Shown: positions 10,032-18,837, counted from the stretch's first letter. The stretch: DNA of 64,000 nt from Azospirillum sp. TSH58 (GCF_003119115.1 NZ_CP022364.1:2122001-2186000); one strand, 5' to 3'. The notes: generated from the sequence alone by a model not told the origin. Numbers and translations are program-made.

Positions 10032-11906
10032 TCAGCCTTCCTTGCCCGGCTTCACCCACCACGCCTCCGGGAAGCCGCTGTTGCGGAAGCCCAGGTCGTA
10101 TTTCGGCGTCGTCTCCGGGAAGCCGAGCGTCGTCCGGTGGGCGATCCAGTTGTCCGGGTTGTACCAGTGCGGCACCATGTAGAAGCCCCACAGCAGCACG
10201 CGGTCGAGCGCGCGGGTCGCCGCCTGGACCGACGACAGATCCTTCGCCGCCAGCGCCTTCTCGATCATCGCGTCGGCCGCCGGCTCCTTGATGCCGGCGT
10301 AGTTGGCCGACCCCCGGACGTCCGCGGCGGCGGAGCCGAAATAGCTGCGCAGCTCGGTTCCCGGCGGGGTGAAGAAGTTGAAGTTCGCCACCACCACGTC
10401 GAAATCGAACTCGTCGGTGCGCGCCTGGAACTGGGCGGTGTCGACCACCCGCAGCACCGCGTCGATTCCCGCCTTGCGCAGCGCCTCGACATAGGGCTGG
10501 ATCACGCGGGTCAGCGCGCCGGTGCCGTCGAGGAACTCGATGCTCAGCACCTCGCCGGTCTTCGCGCTGGTCATCCGGCCGTTCTTCAGCTCCCACCCGG
10601 CCTCGCGGAACAGGCGCATGGCCTCGCGCAGGTTGTTGCGGTTGTTGCCGCTGCCGTCGGTCTTCGGCGGCTCGAAGGGGGTGGTGAAGACGCGCTCCGG
10701 CAGCTGGGCGCGGAAGGGCTCCAGCAGGGCCAGCTCCTCCGCCGTCGGCGGCCCCTTGGCGCCGAAGTCGGAGTTGGGGAAGTTGGAGGTCGTGCGGAGA
10801 TACTGGCCGTACAGGATGTTCCTCTGGATCCATTCGAAGTCGAACAGATAGCCCAGCGCCTCGCGCACCCGCGGGTCGGCGAACTTGGCGCGGCGGGTGT
10901 TCAGGCGGAAGCCCTGGGCGCCCAGCGGCAGGTCGCTCTTCACCTCCACGCGGTTCACCCGCCCGTCCTTGGCGGCGGGGAAGTCGTAGCCGGTGGTCCA
11001 GCGCTGCGCCCGGTTCTCGGTGCGGAAGTCGTAGGCGCCGGCCTTGAAGGCCTCGAACATCACGTCGTCGTCGCGGTAGTAATCGACCTTCACGCTGTCG
11101 AAGTTGTAGAAGCCGCGCGCCGTGGGCAGGTCGCGGCCCCACCAGTCGGCCACCCGCTCGTAGGTGATGGAGCGGCCGGGATCGACGGTCTTGATGCGGT
11201 AGGGGCCGCTGCCCAGCACCGGCTCCAGCGTCGTCTTGGAAATGTCGCGGCCGTTGGCGGTCCACCAATGCTCGGGCTGGGGGGCGATGCTGGTGGCGAA
11301 GTCGATGATCGGCTTCATCTCCCCGGTGGTCTTCAGGGTGATCTTCAGCCGGTGCTCGTCCAGCGCCTCCACCGCGCCGACGCGGTCGAGGAAGGATTTC
11401 AGGAAGGGGTTGCCGTGCGCCTGGATGGAGTCCCAGGCGAAGACCACGTCGCCGGCGGTCACCGGCACGCCATCGTGCCAGCGCGCCTCCCGGCGCAGGT
11501 GGAAGACGGCCCAGCTCTTGTCGTCGGGCAACTCCACCGACTCCGCCAGCGACCCGTAGGCGGCGTCCATCTCCCAGCCGGAGCCGACCATCAGCGAATC
11601 GGCGATCAGCCCCAGCGTGCGCGGGGTGACGCCGCGCAGGATGATCGGGTTCAGGCTGTCGAAGCTGCCCTGCGCGGCCAGGGTGATCTGCCCGCCCTTG
11701 GGGGCTTCGGGGTTGGCGTGCGGAAAATGGGTGAAGCCGGGCTTGAACTCCGGCTCGCCGAACTGCTTCAGGGCCGGGACGGTGACCGTCTGCGCCTGGA
11801 CCGGTGCCATCAGCGCGGGGAGGGCCAGGAAGGCGGCCAAAACGGCGGCCAGAACGGCGGTTGTCCGGGCGGCAGCGAGAACTCGGCGCATCGTCGGTCC
11901 TGACAT
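10032..11906 (-). CDS. yejA: Extracellular peptide-binding protein (family 5), YejA-like, copy 2
   Basis: A 624-residue family 5 solute-binding protein, paralogous to the copy at 7148-9019 over its whole length (shared GGQITLAAQGSFDSLNPIILRG-type and PVLGSGPYRIKTVDPGRS motifs). A signal peptide with a long Ala/Val/Leu core (about residues 8-38) ends near VQAQ. It is the first gene of the minus-strand transporter cluster, so the promoter should lie in 11907-12067 opposite aqpZ. Divergence between the copies suggests different ligand ranges rather than a recent duplication. Confidence 0.88.
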   Translation of the reverse strand: MSGPTMRRVLAAARTTAVLAAVLAAFLALPALMAPVQAQTVTVPALKQFGEPEFKPGFTHFPHANPEAPKGGQITLAAQGSFDSLNPIILRGVTPRTLGLIADSLMVGSGWEMDAAYGSLAESVELPDDKSWAVFHLRREARWHDGVPVTAGDVVFAWDSIQAHGNPFLKSFLDRVGAVEALDEHRLKITLKTTGEMKPIIDFATSIAPQPEHWWTANGRDISKTTLEPVLGSGPYRIKTVDPGRSITYERVADWWGRDLPTARGFYNFDSVKVDYYRDDDVMFEAFKAGAYDFRTENRAQRWTTGYDFPAAKDGRVNRVEVKSDLPLGAQGFRLNTRRAKFADPRVREALGYLFDFEWIQRNILYGQYLRTTSNFPNSDFGAKGPPTAEELALLEPFRAQLPERVFTTPFEPPKTDGSGNNRNNLREAMRLFREAGWELKNGRMTSAKTGEVLSIEFLDGTGALTRVIQPYVEALRKAGIDAVLRVVDTAQFQARTDEFDFDVVVANFNFFTPPGTELRSYFGSAAADVRGSANYAGIKEPAADAMIEKALAAKDLSSVQAATRALDRVLLWGFYMVPHWYNPDNWIAHRTTLGFPETTPKYDLGFRNSGFPEAWWVKPGKEG

Positions 11907-12067
11907 GGTTGGCCTGAGGTGATTGGGCGGGTCAGCCCTAGCATGTACGCACCTTGCGGCGCGTCAAGTCCGCGTACGCAACGGTATCTTACGCCCGTCC
12001 GCTGGCGCCGGCCCGTCCGGGGGCGCAAAAAAGGCGGAAATGTGGCAAGCCCCGACGAGGTGGTGAC

Positions 12068-12808
12068 ATGTCGATGTTCCGGCGCACGAGCGCGGAGTTT
12101 CTCGGCACCTTCTGGCTGGTCTTCGGCGGCTGCGGCAGTGCCGTGCTGTCCGCCGCCTTCCCGGAGGTCGGGATCGGGCTGACCGGCGTCTCCCTGGCCT
12201 TCGGCCTGACGGTTCTGACCATGGCCTATTCGGTCGGCCACATCTCCGGCTGCCACCTGAACCCGGCGGTCACGGTGGGGCTTTGGGCCGGCGGACGCTT
12301 TCCGGCCAAGGACATCCTCCCCTACGTCATCGCGCAGGTGGTCGGCGCCTTCCTGGCGGCGGTGGTGCTGTACGTCATCGCCAGCGGCAAGGCCGACTGG
12401 TCGCTGGCCGCCAAGGGGCTGGCCGCCAACGGGTACGGGGAGCATTCGCCGGGCGCGTACAACCTCACCTCCGGCCTGCTGGCCGAGGTGGTGCTGACCT
12501 TCATGTTCCTGATCGTCATCCTGGGCTCCACCGACCGGCGGGCGCCCGCGGGCTTCGCGCCGCTGGCCATCGGGCTGGCGCTGACGCTGATCCACCTCAT
12601 CAGCATCCCGGTCACCAACACCTCGGTGAACCCGGCGCGCAGCACCGGGCCGGCTCTGGTCGTCGGCGGCTGGGCGCTGCAGCAGCTCTGGGCCTTCTGG
12701 GTGGCGCCGCTGGTCGGCGGGCTGCTCGGCGGGCTGGCCTACCGCGCGCTGGCCGAGGAGATGCCGCGCAAGCCCGCCATCACCGGCGAGGCTCGCCCCT
12801 CCGCCTGA
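12068..12808 (+). CDS. aqpZ: Aquaporin Z
   Basis: A 246-residue major intrinsic protein with six membrane spans and two half-helix motifs: NPAVTVGL at residues 65-72 and [10 protein letters not shown] in the second half. The histidine of LIHLIS and the threonine of [10 protein letters not shown] match the narrow, water-selective filter of AqpZ rather than that of glycerol facilitators. It should permit rapid water flow across the inner membrane. The start ATG 12068 has GAGGTGG upstream; a longer open frame to 11954 lacks homology. A strong terminator follows at 12868-12900. Confidence 0.92.
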   Translation: MSMFRRTSAEFLGTFWLVFGGCGSAVLSAAFPEVGIGLTGVSLAFGLTVLTMAYSVGHISGCHLNPAVTVGLWAGGRFPAKDILPYVIAQVVGAFLAAVVLYVIASGKADWSLAAKGLAANGYGEHSPGAYNLTSGLLAEVVLTFMFLIVILGSTDRRAPAGFAPLAIGLALTLIHLISIPVTNTSVNPARSTGPALVVGGWALQQLWAFWVAPLVGGLLGGLAYRALAEEMPRKPAITGEARPSA

Positions 12809-12867
12809 TCCGTTCTGCCTGATCCGTTCCGCCTGACCCTTTCCCTTCGGGTCCCTCCCCGACTCTC

Positions 12868-12900
12868 GCGGACCGTGCCCCCCGGCGCGGTCCGCTTTTT
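12868..12900 (+). terminator. Rho-independent terminator after aqpZ
   Basis: GCGGACCG at 12868-12875 pairs with CGGTCCGC at 12888-12895 and is followed at once by five T residues (12896-12900). It is a canonical intrinsic terminator 60 bases past the aqpZ stop. Confidence 0.85.
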
Positions 12901-12961
12901 GTTGGGGGATGTTCACCTCCACCCGGCGGAAGTCACGGCCTTGTCGCGGGAGTTCCTGATC

Positions 12962-12992
12962 CGTCAACGGTTATTCTGGGCATCCGTTGACG
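12962..12992. promoter_or_regulatory. Inverted repeat upstream of a small membrane peptide gene
   Basis: CGTCAACGG at 12962-12970 and CCGTTGACG at 12984-12992 are perfect 9-base inverted copies with a 13-base spacer, ending 15 bases before the ATG at 13008. Placement just ahead of the ribosome-binding site fits an operator or a 5'-UTR hairpin. No T-run follows. Confidence 0.45.
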
Positions 12993-13007
12993 CACAGGGA
13001 GTAGATC

Positions 13008-13121
13008 ATGCGGCAGTTCGACCCCGACTCAAACCCGATGACCGACGAGGATTACGGGATCGTCCTCGGTCTGTTCATCGGCATCTACCTGGGGCTGCTG
13101 GCCGTCTCGCTGCTGCCCTGA
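13008..13121 (+). CDS. Small single-span membrane protein
   Basis: A 37-codon reading frame preceded by the purine-rich CAGGGAG about 9 bases upstream of the ATG. The product begins MRQFDPDSNPMTDEDYG, an acidic soluble head, and ends in one hydrophobic helix (IVLGLFIGIYLGLLAVSLLP, residues 18-37). This looks like a real small inner-membrane peptide. No family is recognised. It converges with the gene at 13085-13618 and their 3' ends overlap by 37 bases, so both cannot be transcribed freely at once. It has its own inverted repeat upstream. Confidence 0.5.
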   Translation: MRQFDPDSNPMTDEDYGIVLGLFIGIYLGLLAVSLLP

Positions 13122-13618
13122 CCGGCGCGGCCCTTCCGCCAATGGTCCGCCATGCGCTCCATGAGCTGGCGGTAGCGGCGGTCGGACCGCATCATCCGGC
13201 GCACCGCCTTGCCGTTGCGCGGGTCCGCGAGCATCCATTCCTCCGCGGCCATCTGGTGCTCCGGATGGATGGACAGCATGTAGATCGCCGCCTGCTCCGG
13301 CCCCGTCACGGCCTCCTCCTTCAGCCCTTCCAGGATCGCCCCGACATAGAGCGGCAGGACGTTGCGGAAGTCCTCCGGCCCGGTGCCGTCCTGGGCGGGG
13401 GCGTCGGCGTCGTCCCCGGTGCCCATCAGGGCGCGGCGCTCCTCCGCCGGCAGGGCGAAGAAGGCGTCCAGCCCCAGCAGCAGGTCGCAGACCGTCTTCT
13501 TGCGGACCAGCCAGTTCGCCCCGCCCGACACCCGGCCGGCCAGCGAATGCAGGAAGGGGCGCAGCTTCTCCGGCGAGGTCTCGAAGACGGAGCGGGCGGG
13601 CGTGGCGATGGTGGCCAT
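13085..13618 (-). CDS. Conserved hypothetical protein downstream of hisN
   Basis: A 177-residue soluble, mostly helical protein. No family is recognised. The N-terminal half has a VFETSPEKLRPFLHSLAGRV segment; the C-terminal part is strongly basic (RRMMRSDRRYRQLMERMADH). It lies 18 bases after the hisN-like gene on the same strand, so it is likely the second gene of that operon. ATG 13618 has a GGAGGACC element a few bases upstream. Its 3' end overlaps the small membrane peptide gene on the other strand. Confidence 0.65.
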   Translation of the reverse strand: MATIATPARSVFETSPEKLRPFLHSLAGRVSGGANWLVRKKTVCDLLLGLDAFFALPAEERRALMGTGDDADAPAQDGTGPEDFRNVLPLYVGAILEGLKEEAVTGPEQAAIYMLSIHPEHQMAAEEWMLADPRNGKAVRRMMRSDRRYRQLMERMADHWRKGRAGQGSSETASSPR

Positions 13619-13636
13619 GGGCGTGGTCCTCCTGTC

Positions 13637-14419
13637 TCAGCCGGCCAGGGCGGCCAGCGTCTCGCGGTGGGTGCGGGCGTCGCCCGCGGCGACCACCCGC
13701 CCGCTGGACTTGGCGTCGAGCGGCTGGCCGTCCCAATCGGTCATCAGCCCGCCGGCCCCGGTCACCACCGGCACCAGCGCCGCGAAGTCGTAGAGCTTCA
13801 GCCCCGATTCGACGACGAGGTCGTAATAGCCCGCCGCCAGCAGGCCGTAGCTGTAGCAGTCGCCGCCATAGACGGACACCTTGGCCGCTCCCGCCACCCG
13901 GCGGAAGGCGTCCTGGTCCGCACCGGGGAACAGGTCGGGCGAGGTGGTGCCCAGCGTCGCCGCGGCCAGCCCCCCGGCGCAGGCGCGCACGCGGGCCGGC
14001 TGGCCGTTGAACAGGGTGGGGCGGCCCTCGACGCCCAGCCAGCGGTCCCGGACGATGGGCTGGTCGATGACGCCCAGCACCGGGCGCCCGCGGTGCAGCA
14101 GGGCGATCAGCGTGCCGAAGATCGGGCGGCCGGTGATGAAGGACTTGGTGCCGTCGATGGGGTCGATCACCCACACCCACTCGGCGTCCAGGTTCTTGGT
14201 CCCGAATTCCTCGCCATAGATGCCGTCGTCGGGGCGCTCGGCCTCGATGATGGCGCGGATGGTCCGCTCCGCCTCGCGGTCGGCGATGGTGACGGGGGAG
14301 GCGTCGGCCTTGTCGTCCACCGCCACCGGCGTGCGGAAATACTGGCGGATGACCGGGCCGGAGGCGTCGGCCAGACGCTCCGCCAGGGTCACCAGGGGGG
14401 TGGGGCAGGGTTCGGTCAT
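13637..14419 (-). CDS. hisN: Inositol monophosphatase-family phosphatase, probable histidinol-phosphatase
   Basis: A 260-residue Mg-dependent phosphatase of the inositol monophosphatase superfamily. Metal ligands are seen at IYGEEFG, WVIDPIDGTKSF and, near the C-terminus, LKLYDFAALVPVVTGAGG. The set YGGDCYSYGLLAAGYYDLVV is closest to HisN-type histidinol-phosphate phosphatases, which dephosphorylate histidinol phosphate in histidine synthesis; other sugar phosphates cannot be ruled out. Start ATG 14419 is backed by GGAGCGACC directly upstream. The frame is open to 14578, but the extra residues are arginine-rich and unlike the family. Confidence 0.8.
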   Translation of the reverse strand: MTEPCPTPLVTLAERLADASGPVIRQYFRTPVAVDDKADASPVTIADREAERTIRAIIEAERPDDGIYGEEFGTKNLDAEWVWVIDPIDGTKSFITGRPIFGTLIALLHRGRPVLGVIDQPIVRDRWLGVEGRPTLFNGQPARVRACAGGLAAATLGTTSPDLFPGADQDAFRRVAGAAKVSVYGGDCYSYGLLAAGYYDLVVESGLKLYDFAALVPVVTGAGGLMTDWDGQPLDAKSSGRVVAAGDARTHRETLAALAG

Positions 14420-14576
14420 GGTCGCTCCGCCGGATCGCGCGTGGTTGGGACGAGGGCGGCATCCTAGTCGGGCGTTCCGTCGGCGCAAACCATCAATGAG
14501 GGAGCCATCATCAAGAGGGGAGGGTTGCGCGGGACGCCGCTTCCCCGTTCCGCGGGCTTGTGGCAGCCTCTTCGCC

Positions 14577-15506
14577 ATGCACGACCGCTCCTCCCCACCC
14601 GACCGCCCGAACGCCTATGCCGGCATCCCGCTCGACCGCGCCGGTGTGCGCCGCAAGGACAGGGACTGGCTGAAAGACGCCTGGGCCTCGCCGGACGCGC
14701 GCCTGCTGCCCGTGGCGAAATCACGCAACTTCGTGACCGGCGACGCCGACTCGGCCCACGCGGTCGCGGTGGCTTGCGGCGGCGACTGGGGGGTGGAGCC
14801 GGTCTTCCTCGGCCTGCTCGACGGGGTGCCGCACTTCACCGTGGACCTGACCGGTCTGGAGGCGCCGGAGGAGCATCCGGCCCTGGCCGGGCTCGGCCGC
14901 TTCGAGGACCTGCGCGCCGTCGGTCCGCTGATGGAGGCGACGGAGGCCGGGCTGTGCGCCTACGCCCGCGGCATCACCTGGTGGAACGCCCGGCACCGCT
15001 TCTGCGGCGTCTGCGGCTCCGCCGCGGTGGGCGCGGAGGGCGGGCATGTGCGCGTCTGCACCAACCTGGACTGCGCCACCCACCATTTCCCGCGCACCGA
15101 CCCGGCGGTGATCATGCTGGTCCATGATGGGGCCGGGCGCATGGTGCTGGGCCGCAACTCCCGTTTCCCGCCGGGCATGCATTCGGTGCTGGCCGGCTTC
15201 GTCGAGCCGGGCGAGAGCCTGGAGGACAGCGTCAAGCGCGAGGTGCTGGAGGAGGTGGGGCTGGAGGTCACCGACATCCGCTACCACTCGTCCCAGCCCT
15301 GGCCGTTTCCGTCCTCGCTGATGCTGGGCTTCAGCGCGCGGGCGGTGACTTTGGACATCCAGACGGACCTGGAGGAACTGGAGACGGCCCATTGGTTCGA
15401 CCGCGACTTCCTGCGGACCTTCACCCCCAGCGAGGAGTTCCGCCTCGCCCGCCCCGACAGCATCGCCCGCCGCCTGATCGACGAGTGGATCGCGGAGGGG
15501 GAGTGA
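14577..15506 (+). CDS. nudC: NAD(H) pyrophosphatase / NAD-RNA decapping hydrolase
   Basis: A 309-residue Nudix hydrolase. A zinc-binding stretch (CGVCGS ... CTNLDC) leads into the Nudix domain, with GFVEPGESLEDSVKREVLEE as the Nudix box. The NADH-pyrophosphatase signature SQPWPFPSS lies just after it. The enzyme hydrolyses NADH to NMNH and AMP and, in E. coli, removes NAD caps from RNA. Start ATG 14577 is used. The gene is followed by a palindromic repeat and converges with ccdB. Confidence 0.9.
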   Translation: MHDRSSPPDRPNAYAGIPLDRAGVRRKDRDWLKDAWASPDARLLPVAKSRNFVTGDADSAHAVAVACGGDWGVEPVFLGLLDGVPHFTVDLTGLEAPEEHPALAGLGRFEDLRAVGPLMEATEAGLCAYARGITWWNARHRFCGVCGSAAVGAEGGHVRVCTNLDCATHHFPRTDPAVIMLVHDGAGRMVLGRNSRFPPGMHSVLAGFVEPGESLEDSVKREVLEEVGLEVTDIRYHSSQPWPFPSSLMLGFSARAVTLDIQTDLEELETAHWFDRDFLRTFTPSEEFRLARPDSIARRLIDEWIAEGE

Positions 15507-15521
15507 GGGCGTCGCATCGCG

Positions 15522-15600
15522 TGCCCCCACCCTAACCCTCCCCCGCTGTCGCAGGGGAGGGAAGGGGCCCGCGGCGGAGCCGTGGGACGGGTGGGGGCCG
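15522..15600. repeat. Palindromic repeat between nudC and ccdB
   Basis: The core hairpin at 15536-15561 (CCCTCCCCCGC, loop, then GCAGGGGAGGG) is flanked by a longer imperfect inverted sequence, GTGCCCCCACC on the left and GGTGGGGGC on the right. It belongs to the dispersed family described for this window and again occupies a convergent gene junction. Confidence 0.65.
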
Positions 15601-15613
15601 AGCGGGTGGCGGT

Positions 15614-15910
15614 TCAGGCCCCGGTCAGCATGTCCAAAGCCGCCACGATGGCGGTGTCTTCCGACAGCAGGCTGCCGACGCAGGGACCAAGATCCGCGAT
15701 GCGGACGGCGCCGGCGAACTGGGTCACCATGACATGCGGCTGCCCTTCGATGGAAAAGACCGGATTCAGCCGCTTCGCGGCGAGCGGCGCTTCTCCGCGC
15801 GGCAGCAGCGGGACGACGAAGCGCGTGTTAAGATCGCGCAGGATGTTGGCTTGCAGATCCAGCAGATAGCCGGGACCGTCGAGGCGGCGATGAACATCGA
15901 AACGGGCCAT
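15614..15910 (-). CDS. ccdB: CcdB-like gyrase-poison toxin
   Basis: A 98-residue protein of CcdB length (F-plasmid CcdB, 101). It shares the pattern MARFDVHRR ... YLLDLQANIL ... FVVPLLPR ... LNPVFSIEGQPHVMVTQ ... SLLSEDTAIVAALDML. CcdB poisons DNA gyrase and is neutralised by CcdA. The gene overlaps the stop of ccdA as TGATG, typical of toxin-antitoxin operons. The tail here is MLTGA, not the Trp-Gly-Ile end needed for killing by F-plasmid CcdB, so gyrase activity is uncertain. Confidence 0.85.
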   Translation of the reverse strand: MARFDVHRRLDGPGYLLDLQANILRDLNTRFVVPLLPRGEAPLAAKRLNPVFSIEGQPHVMVTQFAGAVRIADLGPCVGSLLSEDTAIVAALDMLTGA

Positions 15911-16182
15911 CAATAAGGCCGGTTCTTCGCCAAAGGCAGGCCGTGCGCCTCGACATAGGCATTGGACGACTCGATGGCCGGACGGTTCTCCTCCCGCCAC
16001 GCCCGGTCCCGGACCTCGGCGATCTGGTCCGCCAGACCGCGCTCGCAGGCCTGCGCGACGTCGATGCCCAGCGCCTGCGCCTGCGCAAGCAGATCGCTGT
16101 TCAGGCTGACGCTGGTGGCATGCTTCGGGGCCGAATCATCGAAGGGAAGGCGCGTATCGGGCATCTGCTGCTCCACGACCAT
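15910..16182 (-). CDS. ccdA: CcdA-like antitoxin
   Basis: A 90-residue antitoxin. The N-terminal half (KHATSVSLNSDLLAQAQALG) is a ribbon-helix-helix DNA-binding domain, and the C-terminal half (WREENRPAIESSNAYVEAHG) is the CcdA toxin-binding tail. It is expected to bind CcdB and repress its own promoter. The first gene of the pair, it ends with TGATG shared with the ccdB start. ATG 16182 is the longest option; ATG at the seventh codon is also possible. The pair sits between nudC and pheA. Confidence 0.88.
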   Translation of the reverse strand: MVVEQQMPDTRLPFDDSAPKHATSVSLNSDLLAQAQALGIDVAQACERGLADQIAEVRDRAWREENRPAIESSNAYVEAHGLPLAKNRPY

Positions 16183-16227
16183 GCGCCATCAACATGCCCA
16201 GGGCCGCCGCCAAGTTCAAGAGCCCCC

Positions 16228-17112
16228 TCAATCCTCGCCGAGGCGCTGGCTTTCCTGGTAGCGGAAGGGGTTGGCGGGGTAGACGCCCAGGATCTTCACC
16301 TCGCCCGCGCGGGCGAAGAAAGCCAGCTCCTCAAGCGCCAGGCGCAGGGAGCGCTCCTCCGGATGGCCCTCCACGTCGGCGTAGAACTGGGTCTGGGTGA
16401 AGTGCCCGCCGACCATGTAGCTTTCCAGCTTCGTCATGTTGATGCCGTTGGTGGCGAAGCCGCCCAGCGCCTTGTAGAGGGCGGCCGGCACGCTGCGCAC
16501 GCGGAAGACGAAGGTGGTGATGATCTTGCCGCCGGTCCCCTCGGCGGGCAGCGGCGGGGTCTTCGGCTCGCGGGACAGGATCAGGAAGCGGGTGGTGTTG
16601 TGCTCCGCGTCCTCGATGCCGCCCTTCAGGATGTCCAGCCCGTAGATGTCCGCGGCCAGCGAGGAGGCGATGGCGGCGTGCTGCGGGTCGCCCAGCTTGG
16701 CGATCTCGGCGGCGGCGCCCGCGGTGTCGGCGTGGGAGATCGCCGTCAGCCCCAGCTCCCGCGTCATGTTGCGGCACTGGGACAGCGCCTGGATGTGGCT
16801 GCGCACCGTCTTCAGCCCGGCCAGCGTCGCGCCCTTGGGGGCGAGGAGCTGGTGGTTCACCCGCTGGAAATGCTCGCCGATGATGTGCAGGCCGCCCTCG
16901 GGCAGCAGATGATGGTTGTCGGCCACGCGCCCGGCGATGGAGTTCTCCACCGGGATCATGGCGAGCGCCGCGCGCCCCTCGCGCACCGCGGCGAAGGCGT
17001 CCTCGAACGTGGCGCAGGGCAGCGTCGTCATCTCCGGAAAGACCGTCCGGCAGGACAGGTCCGAATAGGCGCCGGGCAGGCCCTGGAAGGCGATCACGTT
17101 CGAGGTCGTCAT
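16228..17112 (-). CDS. pheA: Prephenate dehydratase
   Basis: A 294-residue monofunctional prephenate dehydratase. The catalytic domain has IAFQGLPGAYSD near the start, the substrate loop PVENSIAGRV and the TTRF motif (HNTTRFLIL); a C-terminal ACT domain contains LESYMVGGHF, the ESRP-like site for phenylalanine feedback. It converts prephenate to phenylpyruvate. It lies 48 bases after kdsB, in the same direction, an order common in related alphaproteobacteria. Confidence 0.93.
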   Translation of the reverse strand: MTTSNVIAFQGLPGAYSDLSCRTVFPEMTTLPCATFEDAFAAVREGRAALAMIPVENSIAGRVADNHHLLPEGGLHIIGEHFQRVNHQLLAPKGATLAGLKTVRSHIQALSQCRNMTRELGLTAISHADTAGAAAEIAKLGDPQHAAIASSLAADIYGLDILKGGIEDAEHNTTRFLILSREPKTPPLPAEGTGGKIITTFVFRVRSVPAALYKALGGFATNGINMTKLESYMVGGHFTQTQFYADVEGHPEERSLRLALEELAFFARAGEVKILGVYPANPFRYQESQRLGED

Positions 17113-17160
17113 CGGTCGGTCTTCTTTTGAAGGGGGCGTCGTCTTTTAAGGCGTCGTCTT

Positions 17161-17964
17161 TTAAAGGGAGGCGCGCTTGGCGAGGATCGCGCGGGCACGC
17201 TCCAGGTCGGCCGGAGTATCGACGCCGAGCGGAACCGCGTCAACGACGGCGGCGTCGATGCGCATCCCGAAGGCCAGCGCGCGGAGCTGCTCCAGCCGCT
17301 CCCGCTGCTCCAGCGCCGAGGGCGGCAGGCGGACGTAGCGCTCCAGCGCGGCGCGGCGGTAGGCGTAGAGCCCGATGTGGTGGAACAGCGGCCCGTCGCC
17401 CCACGGCGCGGTGGCGCGGCTGAAATACAGGGCGCGGCCCCGCCGGGCGCCGGGCGGCAGCTCCAGGACGGCCTTGACCACGTTGGGGTCGGTGCGCTCC
17501 TCGTCCCGCGTGATCTCCACCACCAGCGTGGCGATGTCCACCTGCGGGTCGGACAGCGGGGCGAAGGCGGCGCGGACCACGGCGGGCTCGATGGTCGGCA
17601 GGTCGCCCTGCACGTTCACCACCGCGTCGTATTTCCCCTCCGGGTCGAGCAGGCCGACCGCCTCGAAGATGCGGTCGGAGCCCGAGGGATGGTCGGGCCG
17701 GGTCAGCACGGCGGTGCCGCCCGCCGCCTCCACCGCCGCGGCGATCTCCGGCTCGGCGCAGGCGACCACCACCGGGCCGATCTCCGCCTCCATGGCGCGG
17801 CGCCACACCTGCACGATCATCGGCGCCCCGCCGATGTCGGCCAGCGGCTTCCCCGGCAGGCGGGTGGAGGCCATGCGGGCGGGGATCACCACGATCGGGT
17901 TGGAGGGTGGCGGGGTCGGCGTCGTCTTGCTGTCTGCGTCTGCGTTCATGTCGGCGTTCGTCAT
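17161..17964 (-). CDS. kdsB: 3-deoxy-manno-octulosonate cytidylyltransferase
   Basis: A 267-residue CMP-KDO synthetase. [18 protein letters not shown] (CTP-binding loop), then [12 protein letters not shown] and DTPADLERA at the end are diagnostic. It activates KDO for lipopolysaccharide core synthesis. The N-terminus carries about 22 extra residues rich in Thr/Pro/Asn; ATG 17964 is chosen, but an internal start nearer the IPARM motif is possible. A tandem GGCGTCGTCTTTTAA-like duplication lies just past the stop (17137-17165). Confidence 0.92.
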   Translation of the reverse strand: MTNADMNADADSKTTPTPPPSNPIVVIPARMASTRLPGKPLADIGGAPMIVQVWRRAMEAEIGPVVVACAEPEIAAAVEAAGGTAVLTRPDHPSGSDRIFEAVGLLDPEGKYDAVVNVQGDLPTIEPAVVRAAFAPLSDPQVDIATLVVEITRDEERTDPNVVKAVLELPPGARRGRALYFSRATAPWGDGPLFHHIGLYAYRRAALERYVRLPPSALEQRERLEQLRALAFGMRIDAAVVDAVPLGVDTPADLERARAILAKRASL

Positions 17965-18198
17965 GGAACGGCCCCCTGTCGCGTCGGAAAGGTGGCGCGG
18001 GTGAACCATGGATCGCCCTTTGCGTCAAGCGGCGTCACTCCAATATTCAGACGGCCAACAGTCGGTGAGCCGACATTCCTGTGGCAAGGGAGGGGGCCGA
18101 AGCGGTGACAAGCCGCCGCGGTCACGCTATCGTGCGGCGGAGAACCAGCCATTCCTGGCGACAGACCCGCAGCACGACAAAAAGGGGAAAAAGACGTT

Positions 18199-18738
18199 AT
18201 GAGCATGGAGTGGAACAAGATTTTCGGCGCCGTGCTGCTGGCGGGTCTGATCGCCATGCTGGCGGGCTTCGCCGCGGAAGTTCTGGTGCATTCGAAGTCG
18301 CTTGAGAAGCCCGCCTATGTGGTGGCCATGCCGGACGGCGCCGCTCCGGCTCCCAGCGGTGGCGCGGCCCCGTCCGGCCCCGCCGAGATCGCCCCGCTGC
18401 TCGCCAAGGCCGACGCCGCCGCCGGCCAGTCCGCGGCCAAGGCCTGCGCCGCCTGCCACAGCTTCGACAAGGGCGGCCCGAACAAGGTCGGCCCGAACCT
18501 GTACGGCATCGTCGGCGCCCCGCACGGCCATCTGGACGGCTTCGCCTATTCCGACGCCATCAAGGGCAAGGCCGGCCCCTGGAACTACGATGAGCTGAAC
18601 CACTTCCTCTACGACCCGAAGGCCTACGCGCCGGGCACCAAGATGACCTTCGCCGGCGTCAAGAAGGACCAGGACCGGGCGAACATCATCGCCTATCTGC
18701 GCTCCCTGTCCGACAGCCCGGCGCCGCTGCCGCAGTAA
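18199..18738 (+). CDS. Membrane-anchored c-type cytochrome (CycM/c552 type)
   Basis: A 179-residue cytochrome. An uncleaved N-terminal helix (residues 8-30) anchors it. A Pro/Ala-rich linker (45-65) leads to one haem domain with CAACH at 83-87 and the likely Met ligand at 149 (GTKMTFAGV). Family members carry electrons from the bc1 complex to terminal oxidases at the periplasmic face. AAGGGG lies just ahead of the ATG. It is divergent from kdsB and followed by a perfect terminator. Confidence 0.9.
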   Translation: MSMEWNKIFGAVLLAGLIAMLAGFAAEVLVHSKSLEKPAYVVAMPDGAAPAPSGGAAPSGPAEIAPLLAKADAAAGQSAAKACAACHSFDKGGPNKVGPNLYGIVGAPHGHLDGFAYSDAIKGKAGPWNYDELNHFLYDPKAYAPGTKMTFAGVKKDQDRANIIAYLRSLSDSPAPLPQ

Positions 18739-18768
18739 CGCGCAGCGGTCCCATCCGGGAATGATGCG

Positions 18769-18802
18769 AAAGCCCCGCGGTCCATCGGACGCGGGGCTTT
18801 TT
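18769..18802 (+). terminator. Rho-independent terminator after the cytochrome gene
   Basis: AAAGCCCCGCG at 18769-18779 and CGCGGGGCTTT at 18790-18800 form an 11-base-pair stem, with the T-run continuing to 18802. Confidence 0.88.
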
Positions 18803-18837
18803 CGTTCCGCGTCAAACGGAAGGCCGGCAGATTGGCC

